Assembly (NCBI GenBank): GCA_026399515.1 | Contig: JAPLQT010000041.1 | Coordinates: 1 to 64,000 of the forward strand | Direction of reading: 5' to 3' | Source: Pseudomonadota bacterium | GTDB lineage: Bacteria > Pseudomonadota > Gammaproteobacteria > Burkholderiales > Rhodocyclaceae | Length of the DNA stretch: 64,000 bases | Shown here: positions 34,764-42,943 of the stretch, in pieces | How positions within the stretch are numbered: position 1 is the stretch's first letter | Layout of the letters: each line of letters begins with the position of its first letter | The notes under the pieces: model-generated | What the model was told of the DNA's origin: nothing | Seen by the model: the letters and a program-made list of their open reading frames with translations, nothing else | The model's database searches: none | Translations under genes and position numbers: made by a program

Positions 34764-37088
34764 ATGGATATCCGCCAAAAAGTCGACCTGCTGTGCCAGC
34801 GCATGTACGATGCGCCGCAGTTTCCCAGCCAGGGCGCGGTGCTGTTCGTCGACCTGGAACGACAGACCACCCGTCGCAAATACCTGTCGGCCGATGTGTT
34901 GCGCTCCTTCCTCGGCGGCCGCGGCGCGAACATGTATCTGCTCTATAACTTGTTGCAGGAAGAACTCGAAGCGCTGAATCCGGAAATCCCCTTGATATTC
35001 GGCGCAGGCACACTCACCGGCAGCATGCCCTCCGCCACCCGCGGCAACTTCACCAGCAAGTCGCCCGAGTCCCACGCCATTCTCGACACCAATGGCGGAG
35101 ATTACTTTCCGGCTTTCGTCAAGCGCCACGGCTACGACCACCTGGTCATCTATGGCCGGGCCGCCCAATGGTCGCTGCTCAAGATCGCCTACGACCATGT
35201 CGAGTTTCTCGATGCCACGCCCTATGTCGGATTGGACAACCTCGACATGGCCAGCGCCGTCGAGCGCGATTTCGATTGCACCGAACGCAAGGACATGGCC
35301 ATGGCGCGCATCACCAGCGCCGGGGAGAACCTGGCCCTGTGCAGCGGCATCATGGGCGGAATCAAGGCGATCTGGGCGCGAGGCGGCGCCGGCGCAAAAA
35401 TGGGCGCGCACAAGCTGAAGGCGATCGTGGTGCTGGGCAAGCCCATCGAGCAGGAGGAGAAGGGCGCGCTCAAGGCCTACAACAAGGTCATCGGCAAGAA
35501 GATCACCTCGACCAGCGTCATCAAGAATGCCTTGAAGAAAGTCGGCACGCCTTTCCTCTACAAGCCCAGCCGCGTGCTCGGCGCGATGGGCGCCTTGAAC
35601 AACCAGCAGACGACTTGGCACGCCACGCTCGACGCGGACAATTTCGATCCCTACCGGCCCGGAATGGACGGCTGCTTCAAGTGCCCCGTGCATTGCCGCA
35701 ACCAGAACGACATGCTGCCCGAAGGCAAAGGTGGCTGGGGCGCCGCCGCGCTCAAGGGTCTCAACGGTAACGCCAGCTACGACAAGGCCCAGGCCCAGAT
35801 CGACCATCAGAAGCTACGGACCTATCATGGCATCCACGGCAACGATGTTTATGACAAATACGACAAGGGCGACGGCCCGGAATACGTGACCCTCGGCAAG
35901 TTCGGTCCGTTGATCGGCATCAAGGAACCCGAGCAGGTACTGCGCCTGAACAACATCCTCAACGACCTGGGGCTGGATTCAGCCAGCACCGGTAGCGCCA
36001 TCGCCTGGGCCATGGAACTGTGGCAGCGCGGCATCATCAGCGCGAAGGATACCGGCGGCCTGGATCTCTCCTGGGGCAACTACCCGGTGATCGAACAATT
36101 GTTGTTCATGACCGCCAGGCGCGAAGGCTTCGGCGACACCATCGCCGATTCGGCGCGCGCCGCGGAGAATGGTAAATACCCGGCGGAGGCGCTCGACTAC
36201 TGCATGGCGGTGAAGGGGCTGTTCCAATCCGATCCCCACGATGCGCGCATCCTCAAGGCCTTCGCGCTCGGCCTGTCGGTGGCGACGCGCGGCATGGACC
36301 ATCTGCGCAACCGGGTCACACTCGAGATCAACGCCCGCATCAACGACGACCCTGCCTTCAAGGCTGCCCTGTATGGCGGGTCGGTATCGGCGCTGCCAAC
36401 CTCATACGACGGCAAGGAGTATGCCGTGCGCCGCTGCGAGAACACTTTCGCCGCCGGGGATTCCATCGGCATGTGCCGCTTCAACACCAAGCTGTTTAAT
36501 TCGCCCACCCTGCCCGACTGCGAAGACTTTGCCCAGCAACTCAGCGCGCTGACAGGCGAGGCTTTCGATGCCGCGAAAGTGGACGAGAATGGACACAACA
36601 TCAGCGGCCTGGAGCACATGCTGAACTTCCGGCTCGGCTTGCGCGCCAAGGACGACACGCTGCCCAAACGCTGGTTCGAGGAAGCCATCGTGTCCGGGCC
36701 TTTCAGCGGTGAAAAGATCGACCGCGCCCAGTTCGAGGAACTCAAGAGCCGCTTCTACCGGCTCACCGGCCTGAATGCCGAAGGCACGCCGTCTGTTCCA
36801 TGGCACGAACAGCTGTCAAGAATCACGACTGGATTTTCGCTGCGCGTCGACCTGCCTCGGGCTCTGCCCGGCGCGCCCGAAAAGGCCATTGTCATCGACG
36901 AGCCGGTCGGCAACGTGAGCGAATTGCGCCGTGAACTGAAGCGCCGGCTGCCAGAGGCATCCGCCGATCTCGACGACAAGACGCTGAATGTCGCGGTCAA
37001 TGGCCATATGCTGCTGGCCGGCGAAGGCGGTGCCGCCTTGTCCAGCGGCGACCGGGTGACGCTGGTGCCGATATTCGCTGGGGGATAG
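34764..37088 (+). CDS. Aldehyde:ferredoxin oxidoreductase-family tungsto/molybdoenzyme with C-terminal MoaD/ThiS-like domain
   Basis: A 774-residue member of the AOR family, which oxidises aldehydes to acids using a bis-pterin tungsten or molybdenum centre and a [4Fe-4S] cluster. Domain 1 starts at about residue 24 and contains LGGRGANMYLLY and SKSPESHAILDTNGG. The cluster cysteines are Cys304, Cys307 and Cys311 (CFKCPVHC) with the distal Cys571 in GDSIGMCRF, matching the Cys-x2-Cys-x3-Cys and DSxGxC pattern. Residues from about 690 form a separate beta-grasp domain ending VTLVPIFAGG, like MoaD or ThiS with their terminal Gly-Gly. Such a fusion is unusual; AOR proteins normally end near 600-650. 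ATG 34764 has an AGGAG site. No AorA/AorC-type electron partners are adjacent. BamB, also of this family, is an alternative but lacks its partner genes here. Confidence 0.85.
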   Translation: MDIRQKVDLLCQRMYDAPQFPSQGAVLFVDLERQTTRRKYLSADVLRSFLGGRGANMYLLYNLLQEELEALNPEIPLIFGAGTLTGSMPSATRGNFTSKSPESHAILDTNGGDYFPAFVKRHGYDHLVIYGRAAQWSLLKIAYDHVEFLDATPYVGLDNLDMASAVERDFDCTERKDMAMARITSAGENLALCSGIMGGIKAIWARGGAGAKMGAHKLKAIVVLGKPIEQEEKGALKAYNKVIGKKITSTSVIKNALKKVGTPFLYKPSRVLGAMGALNNQQTTWHATLDADNFDPYRPGMDGCFKCPVHCRNQNDMLPEGKGGWGAAALKGLNGNASYDKAQAQIDHQKLRTYHGIHGNDVYDKYDKGDGPEYVTLGKFGPLIGIKEPEQVLRLNNILNDLGLDSASTGSAIAWAMELWQRGIISAKDTGGLDLSWGNYPVIEQLLFMTARREGFGDTIADSARAAENGKYPAEALDYCMAVKGLFQSDPHDARILKAFALGLSVATRGMDHLRNRVTLEINARINDDPAFKAALYGGSVSALPTSYDGKEYAVRRCENTFAAGDSIGMCRFNTKLFNSPTLPDCEDFAQQLSALTGEAFDAAKVDENGHNISGLEHMLNFRLGLRAKDDTLPKRWFEEAIVSGPFSGEKIDRAQFEELKSRFYRLTGLNAEGTPSVPWHEQLSRITTGFSLRVDLPRALPGAPEKAIVIDEPVGNVSELRRELKRRLPEASADLDDKTLNVAVNGHMLLAGEGGAALSSGDRVTLVPIFAGG

Positions 37089-37112
37089 ACTCCATCCGCC
37101 CTGAAGTCGGGA

Positions 37113-37934
37113 TTGACAGATTTTTTGGAAACGAAGAACGCATCGTCAGATGATCTCGATTTGTCCGCGTATCTTGAGCGGATCGAATATGCCGGCGATC
37201 TTGGCCCCAACCAGACCGTCCTCGAAGCGCTGCACCTCGCCCACGCCACGCACATACCTTTCGAGAATCTCGACATCCTGCTGGGCAAACCGATCCGGCT
37301 CGACATCGCCAGCCTGCAAGCCAAGCTGGTCAAGGGTCGGCGTGGAGGCTACTGCTTCGAGCAGAACCTGCTGTTCTCAGCGATGCTGCAATCGCTGGGA
37401 TTTTCGGTCACCCAACTCGCCGCGCGTGTCCGTTATCGCACGACCACGATCCTGCCGCGCACCCATATGCTGCTGCTGGTCGAATTGGCCGATGAACACT
37501 GGCTGGCGGATGTCGGTTTTGGCGCCGAGGGTTTGCTGTTGCCGGTACCGATGAAGTCGAACCAGGGCGTGCGCCACTTCGCCTGGAGCTATCGGGTGAT
37601 CGAAGAGGACCGGCTATGGGTCCTGCAATCCCTGAGGGATTCAACCTGGATGGATCTGTACGCCTTCACGCTGGAACCCCAGCAGGCCGTCGATTACGAG
37701 ATTGCCAATCACTACGTATCGACTCATCCGGCTTCGCGCTTCGTGCAGACGCTCACCGCGCAAAGGCTGTCGCCGGAGGTACGGCATATCCTGCGCGACC
37801 GCGAACTGATCGAGGATCGTGGCGATAAGCAGACCGTCCGGATGCTGGCCGACAATGCCGAACTGCTGGATGTTCTCAAGCAAACCTTTGGCCTGAGCTT
37901 TCCTCCCGGAACACGCTTTTCTGGTCTACGATGA
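37113..37934 (+). CDS. nat: Arylamine N-acetyltransferase
   Basis: A 273-residue NAT that transfers acetyl from acetyl-CoA to aromatic amines or hydrazines. The catalytic triad is visible: Cys81 in RGGYCFEQN, His118 in RTHMLLLVE and Asp133 in WLADVGFG. HIPFENLDILLG is another family block. There is no in-frame ATG near the start; TTG 37113 is the best candidate, 24 bases after the oxidoreductase stop. It is probably the last gene of the marR unit. Its place there suggests modification of an aromatic amine or thioester, but the physiological substrate is unknown. Confidence 0.88.
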   Translation: MTDFLETKNASSDDLDLSAYLERIEYAGDLGPNQTVLEALHLAHATHIPFENLDILLGKPIRLDIASLQAKLVKGRRGGYCFEQNLLFSAMLQSLGFSVTQLAARVRYRTTTILPRTHMLLLVELADEHWLADVGFGAEGLLLPVPMKSNQGVRHFAWSYRVIEEDRLWVLQSLRDSTWMDLYAFTLEPQQAVDYEIANHYVSTHPASRFVQTLTAQRLSPEVRHILRDRELIEDRGDKQTVRMLADNAELLDVLKQTFGLSFPPGTRFSGLR

Positions 37935-37952
37935 GATATAGGCGGTAGAAGA

Positions 37953-38016
37953 TCGGATGGTGGCCGAGGGAGAGGCTGACGGCGCCGCTACGATCTACTT
38001 CTCGCCGCCGCGTCAG
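37953..38016 (+). pseudogene. Relic of a histidine-kinase C-terminus
   Basis: In the spacer before the TonB receptor, one frame reads MVAEGEADGAATIYFSPPRQ. This aligns with the end of the CHASE8 kinase encoded 5 kb downstream (TWAEGKPDGGATFYFSLPHS): 11 of about 20 positions are identical, including AEG, DG, AT and YFS. There is no start or upstream domain, and it begins just after the nat stop. It looks like what remains of a kinase gene deleted or recombined at this junction. Confidence 0.55.
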
Positions 38017-38030
38017 ATTGGAGGCTCGCT

Positions 38031-40415
38031 ATGGACATGCTCTTGATCCCAGCTTTTCCGACGTGGCAGGCTCATAGCGCGGCAGTCGTGATCGCGGTGG
38101 CGCTCGGTCTGACGCCGAGTCCGGTTTCGGCCACCCACGCCGAGGCGTCGGCGGGTTCGACGAAAGACGTGGCCGATATGGACCTAGACGAGTTGACGAA
38201 TGTCAGCGTCTCTCCCTTCGACGTTTCCACCCACCTGGACAAGGGCTACCGGGCTTCGAACTCCGTGGCCGGTTCGCGCTACGACAGGCCGATCCGGGAT
38301 CTCCCGTTCGCCATCCAGGCCTTCACCGAGACCTTCATCGCGGACCAGAAGCCAGTGAACATCTTCGACGTCGCTCGCTACTCGCCGGGCGTCACCTACC
38401 GCAGCAACGACTTCAACGAGGGCAACGCCAACCTGGCGATCCGCGGCTTTGCCGTCAGTTCCACCGCCGGCAATGTCCAGATACTGCGCGACGGCTTTCA
38501 TGGCCCCTCGATCTTCGACTTCACCAACATCTCCCGCGTGGGGGTGGTCAAGGGCCCGGCTTCGTTTCTCTACGGCCAGGTCGCTCCCGGCGGTATCGTC
38601 AACATCGTCACCAAGAGCCCACAGCCTCAGTTCGCTGCCAGCGTCGATGTCACCTACGGTTCCTACGATCAATACCGGTTGGATGCCGACGTGACCGGAC
38701 CGGCATCGAAGACGCTGTTCTACCGGCTCGCGGCCTCCTACAGCCAGGACATGCACTACTGGGCTCCCTACGACGCCCATTCCACGGATATCGCCCCGTC
38801 ACTGCTGTGGCAGCCCAGCGAGCGCGTGAGCGTTTCCCTCAAGTATGAGAATTTCCACAAGGTGGAGACGCCTCAAGTTATGCAAAAGCCTGGTTACATC
38901 AACCAGACCGGAGTTGTTCCGACCCCATCCGACCCCAATCTCATCGGCGTCGATGTGCCCGGCCTGCCGAACAACTGGAACAGCATGTCCTACGCCGACT
39001 TCCGCCGCAGTGACACCAAGGGCCTGAGTTCTTGGATCGACTTCAAGGCCGACGATCACTGGAATCTGCGTTCCAGCTATTCCCAGCAAACGTACCAGGT
39101 CGATGCGGTCTTTTCCGGCAACTTCGGCATGGCCAATAACACCACGGTGATGCAGGGGCGCCGCTTCAGGCGCACCATTTATACCAATTGGGACGACACG
39201 TACGAAATCCAGGCCCTCGGCAAGTACGTGTTCGACCATGCGAGTCTGCGTCTGCTCGTCGGCGGGCAGTACGTCGACCGCAAATTCGACAACTGGGCAG
39301 GCCAGGCGCCCAACGACCCGGCGCTCGGCAGCAATCCCACCGCATCTCCGTTGCCATTATGGGATTTGAGCGAGCCATCCACCTGGAACCGCGTCGTCAC
39401 GATGCCGCTCTCCGCGCTCACTGCGAGCCGGGTCGACCAAAGTACTCACTATCTGGACAAGTCCGTATACGGCGGTGCCACTTTCGGCTTCTTCGACGAT
39501 CGGTTGTTGGTTCTTGCTGGCTGGCGCCGGACCGCAACGGAAAGCCAACTCAGCAACAACCTGACCGGCCGATCCGATCCCAGGTTCACCGCAAGCGCGG
39601 TCACACCCCAATACGGTGTGCTCTACAAGTTCACACCGGAACTTTCGGCGTTTGCTTCCTATGCAGAGTCGTTCGTTCCCGGCTCGCAAATACTCAACAA
39701 CCCCGACGGGACGACCAAGCCTGCAGCACCCACCGAGGGGCGGGGCTATGACATCGGCTTCAAGGCTGATCTGTTTGCCGGTCGCGCCTCCAGCACGCTT
39801 TCTTTCTTCGATATCCGTAACCGGAATATTGTCAATGATTTGGCGCTCCTAGACCCAGCCACGGGCGTCCAGAGAATCTACAATCTCCAAAGCGGTGAAC
39901 AGCGTTCCCGTGGCGTCGAGTTCGACGCCACGGCCACGCTGACCGACAACTGGCAGCTCTACCTGTCCTATAGCTACATGAAGGCGCGCATCACCGAGTT
40001 CAGTGGCAACGACAACGCCGTCCTCGCCCAAGACCCGGCTATGCTCGATGCTGTAGGCCGAGCGAACTACAAGAATGTGATGGCGTTTCATGATGCCCCA
40101 CTGCAAATGAGCGCACCGCACCTCGCCAATCTCTGGACGCGCTATAACTTCACGCAAGACTGGCTCAGAGGTGTCTACATCGCCGGCGGCGCCAATTTCG
40201 TCTTCGATCAGACGATTCTCCCCAATGCCCCGAGTTCTGCCCGTCAGACCTACACGCTCATTAACGCGCTGGTCGGCTACTCATGGGCGTCGAGTGGTCG
40301 CCGCATGAGCCTGGACTTCATGGGCAAGAATCTCGCCGACGCACACTACCGGCCCTCGCAAAGCACGCGGGACCGCCCCCGCGAGTTTCTCCTGACGTTC
40401 AAAGCCAGCTTCTGA
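38031..40415 (+). CDS. TonB-dependent outer-membrane receptor (siderophore type)
   Basis: A 794-residue outer-membrane receptor for energy-dependent uptake, of the ferrichrome/FhuE-like class. After a signal peptide (cleavage probably near SPVSATHA, about 40) comes a short region VADMDLDELTNVSVSPFDVSTHLDKGYRASNSVAGSR, then the plug domain (DLPFAIQAFTETFI, IRGFAVSS, RVGVVKGPASFLYGQVAPGGIVN). A 22-strand barrel follows, ending with the expected aromatic residue (LLTFKASF). No Fur box was recognised upstream. It heads a run of genes encoding a YfiR-like protein and two-component proteins, which suggests sensing linked to ligand uptake, but it may also simply be adjacent. The ligand is unknown. 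Confidence 0.9.
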   Translation: MDMLLIPAFPTWQAHSAAVVIAVALGLTPSPVSATHAEASAGSTKDVADMDLDELTNVSVSPFDVSTHLDKGYRASNSVAGSRYDRPIRDLPFAIQAFTETFIADQKPVNIFDVARYSPGVTYRSNDFNEGNANLAIRGFAVSSTAGNVQILRDGFHGPSIFDFTNISRVGVVKGPASFLYGQVAPGGIVNIVTKSPQPQFAASVDVTYGSYDQYRLDADVTGPASKTLFYRLAASYSQDMHYWAPYDAHSTDIAPSLLWQPSERVSVSLKYENFHKVETPQVMQKPGYINQTGVVPTPSDPNLIGVDVPGLPNNWNSMSYADFRRSDTKGLSSWIDFKADDHWNLRSSYSQQTYQVDAVFSGNFGMANNTTVMQGRRFRRTIYTNWDDTYEIQALGKYVFDHASLRLLVGGQYVDRKFDNWAGQAPNDPALGSNPTASPLPLWDLSEPSTWNRVVTMPLSALTASRVDQSTHYLDKSVYGGATFGFFDDRLLVLAGWRRTATESQLSNNLTGRSDPRFTASAVTPQYGVLYKFTPELSAFASYAESFVPGSQILNNPDGTTKPAAPTEGRGYDIGFKADLFAGRASSTLSFFDIRNRNIVNDLALLDPATGVQRIYNLQSGEQRSRGVEFDATATLTDNWQLYLSYSYMKARITEFSGNDNAVLAQDPAMLDAVGRANYKNVMAFHDAPLQMSAPHLANLWTRYNFTQDWLRGVYIAGGANFVFDQTILPNAPSSARQTYTLINALVGYSWASSGRRMSLDFMGKNLADAHYRPSQSTRDRPREFLLTFKASF

Positions 40416-40498
40416 CCCCGGCCCACATGCCTGCGCGCGCCCAGCATCTCTCCCACTCGACCTCCTCGCCGCGCACGATCGCCGGCGGAGACGCATGG

Positions 40499-41074
40499 AT
40501 GCGGATGCGGCTTATGCCATGGATCGGCTTGTTTGGCTTGGTGTTAGTATGTTGCCGGCCATGTTTTGCAGTGGGCGAGGAAATGCCGCATGCAAATCCG
40601 AGTATGGTCAAAGCCGCCTACCTGCGCAATTTTGCCCGCTACGTGACGTGGCCGGCACATGCTTTCGCCGACGACCGCGCTCCCTGGTATATCTGCATCC
40701 TGGGCAGCGATCTCTTTGACGAAGTTCTGGAGCAGACCCTCAAGGGCCGCACCGAGCAGGGGCGCCCATTTGAAGTATTCCGCGCGCCAACGCTGGATCA
40801 ACTACCGCCTTGTCAGATCGTCTTTGTCGGCTATCAAAATGCGGCGAAACGCCGGGCCGCCCTTGTCGAGTTGAAACACAAGCCGGTCCTGACAGTGGGC
40901 GATGCGCCCGAGTTTTTGCAAGAGGGCGGAATCATCCAGTTCCAGGTGGGCGACCACGTGGATATGAGCGTTAACCTCGATCAGGCCCGTTCCGTTTCGT
41001 TGATGATTCAGACCAAGATGCTGGAAGTCACCCGTGAAGTAGTCGAGAACGGGGCGCTCCGCAGGCGCAGGTGA
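40499..41074 (+). CDS. YfiR/DUF4154-family periplasmic protein
   Basis: A 191-residue exported protein. The signal peptide covers MRMRLMPWIGLFGLVLVCCRPCFAV. The mature part starts with SMVKAAYLRNFARYVTWPAHAF and continues with WYICILGSDLFDEVLEQ, CQIVFVGYQNAA, LTVGDAPEFLQEGGIIQF and VNLDQARSVSLMIQTKML, all typical of YfiR. In Pseudomonas, YfiR sits in the periplasm and represses the CHASE8 diguanylate cyclase YfiN. Here the next gene, three bases on, encodes a CHASE8 histidine kinase, so the partner is probably that kinase. ATG 40499 has a GGAG site; an upstream in-frame ATG at 40427 would put 24 residues before the signal peptide. Confidence 0.87.
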   Translation: MRMRLMPWIGLFGLVLVCCRPCFAVGEEMPHANPSMVKAAYLRNFARYVTWPAHAFADDRAPWYICILGSDLFDEVLEQTLKGRTEQGRPFEVFRAPTLDQLPPCQIVFVGYQNAAKRRAALVELKHKPVLTVGDAPEFLQEGGIIQFQVGDHVDMSVNLDQARSVSLMIQTKMLEVTREVVENGALRRRR

Positions 41075-41077
41075 TCC

Positions 41078-42943
41078 ATGTTTCGGCAAATCAGCATCCA
41101 CAACAAGCTTGCTCTGGCCCTGACGGGCGCCGCGCTACTGGCGTTCGCCGTGGCGGGTGCGGCGTTGGTGCTGTTCGGCAACTTCACGCTGGAACATCGC
41201 GCCCGGCAAATCATGGCACCCTATGCGCAGCTGGTTTCGGTCGGGGCGGAAGCGGCGGTGGCCTTCGAGGACAGCATACGGGCGCGCGAAATTCTCCACA
41301 CCTTACGCGTCAATCCCCATATTTTGGAAGCGGAAATTGTTTTGTCGAACGGACGCTTGCTGGCTGGCTACGGCAGCGGCGCCGATGCAACATTCCGAAT
41401 CCATCCGCTCAAAGCCGATGGTGTTTACTTGACCGATAACGCCGCGGAGTTGATGCAGACCCTGGAAGCCGGCGCGCATTTGCGCATGGTCATGAGCCTT
41501 GAGGAACTCAACCGCCAAACTCAAATCATCTTGCTGGTGTTTGCCGCCGGGGAGTTCGTCCTGCTGGTGGCCACCGCACTGGGCCTGCGGGCGGTATTGC
41601 AAAGAGCCATCGTCCACCCGATTGCCAAGCTGGCGGAGACCGTGGAACAGGTTCGCACCCTCGCCGACTACCAGCAGCGCGTGCCGGCGGTCGGCGCCGA
41701 CGACGTGGCGCGGTTGGGCCAGAGCTTCAACGCCATGATGGCGGCGATCCAGGAGCGGGAAGATGAATTGCGCAGGGTCACGCGCTTCCAGTTCACGATT
41801 CTGGACAACGCGGCTTACGGCATCATCTCCACGACCCCCGAAGGCATTGTCACCAGCTTCAATCCCGCCGCCGAACGCTTGCTGGGTTACACAGCCGACG
41901 AAGTGGTCGGCAAGGTGACGCCGGCGTGCTGGCACGATCCGCAAGAGATCGGACGGCGCGCCCTTCAGTTGTCCGAAGAACTGGGCGTAACCGTTTCGCC
42001 GGGATTCGATGTGTTTACTGCCCGCGCCCGACACAACCAGCCCGACGAAAACCGGTGGACTTTCGTTCGCAAGGATGGGACCACCGTGCCGGTACTGCTG
42101 TCCGTGACCGCCCTGCGAGGCGAGAGCGGCCAGATCACCGGATTTCTCGGTCTGACCTATGATCTTACCGAGCGTCAGCGGGCAGAAGAAGATATCCGTC
42201 AACTAAATCAGGAACTCGAACAGCGCGTCGCCGACCGAACCGCCGAGCTGCAAGCGGCGAACAAGGAACTCGAAACTTTTGCCTACTCCGTCTCGCACGA
42301 CCTGCGCGCGCCGCTGCGCCACATCGACGGCTTTCTGGGTCTGCTCAAGAGCAGACTTGCAGCGGAACTCGATGCAGAGAGCCGGCGCTACATGACCAAT
42401 ATTTCAGCCTCGGCCTTGCGCATGGCTACATTGATCGACGACCTGCTTTCCTTCTCGCGGACCGGGCGAGACGAGATGAGAAAGGCTCAAGTGGACCTTG
42501 GCGCCCTGGTCCGGGACGTCATCCGCGAAACGGCGCCCGAAACACCGGGTAGAGTCATCGCCTGGCGCATCGCCCAGCTTCCCGCCGTCGCGGCGGATCG
42601 CGCCATGTTGCGGGTGGTGCTGGTCAATCTGATTTCAAATGCCTTGAAGTTCACCCGGACGCGCACGCAAACGGAAATCGAGATCGGCTGTCTCCCCGAC
42701 CACGAAACGGAGACCGTCGTATTCGTGCGCGACAACGGCGTGGGCTTCGACATGGAGTATGTCGACAAGCTCTTCGGTGTCTTCGAGCGCTTGCACCGCG
42801 CAGATGAATTCGAAGGAACCGGGATCGGCCTGGCGAATGTCCGCCGGGTCATCGACCGGCATGGCGGCCGGACCTGGGCGGAGGGAAAGCCTGATGGCGG
42901 CGCCACCTTCTATTTCTCGCTGCCGCACTCACTCGGAGAATGA
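41078..42943 (+). CDS. CHASE8-HAMP-PAS sensor histidine kinase
   Basis: A 621-residue inner-membrane kinase. Order: first membrane helix (about 10-34), periplasmic CHASE8 domain (35-145, with SVGAEAAVAFEDSIRAREILHTL), second helix (148-172), HAMP (173-225), PAS (235-365), coiled coil, HisKA with phospho-acceptor His407 in YSVSHDLRAPLRH, and HATPase with NLISNALKF and GTGIGLANVRRVI. CHASE8 is the sensor of YfiN, so regulation by the neighbouring YfiR-like protein is likely. The stop overlaps the next kinase start by four bases (ATGA). The C-terminal sequence resembles the relic at 37953-38016. Confidence 0.9.
   Translation: MFRQISIHNKLALALTGAALLAFAVAGAALVLFGNFTLEHRARQIMAPYAQLVSVGAEAAVAFEDSIRAREILHTLRVNPHILEAEIVLSNGRLLAGYGSGADATFRIHPLKADGVYLTDNAAELMQTLEAGAHLRMVMSLEELNRQTQIILLVFAAGEFVLLVATALGLRAVLQRAIVHPIAKLAETVEQVRTLADYQQRVPAVGADDVARLGQSFNAMMAAIQEREDELRRVTRFQFTILDNAAYGIISTTPEGIVTSFNPAAERLLGYTADEVVGKVTPACWHDPQEIGRRALQLSEELGVTVSPGFDVFTARARHNQPDENRWTFVRKDGTTVPVLLSVTALRGESGQITGFLGLTYDLTERQRAEEDIRQLNQELEQRVADRTAELQAANKELETFAYSVSHDLRAPLRHIDGFLGLLKSRLAAELDAESRRYMTNISASALRMATLIDDLLSFSRTGRDEMRKAQVDLGALVRDVIRETAPETPGRVIAWRIAQLPAVAADRAMLRVVLVNLISNALKFTRTRTQTEIEIGCLPDHETETVVFVRDNGVGFDMEYVDKLFGVFERLHRADEFEGTGIGLANVRRVIDRHGGRTWAEGKPDGGATFYFSLPHSLGE

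Noticed and set aside
34764-37088. Identification of the AOR-family protein as BamB of the tungsten benzoyl-CoA reductase
   Set aside because: The neighbouring BamC-I genes are absent, it sits in a different operon 20 kb from the benzoyl-CoA genes, and the fused MoaD-like tail is not described for BamB.
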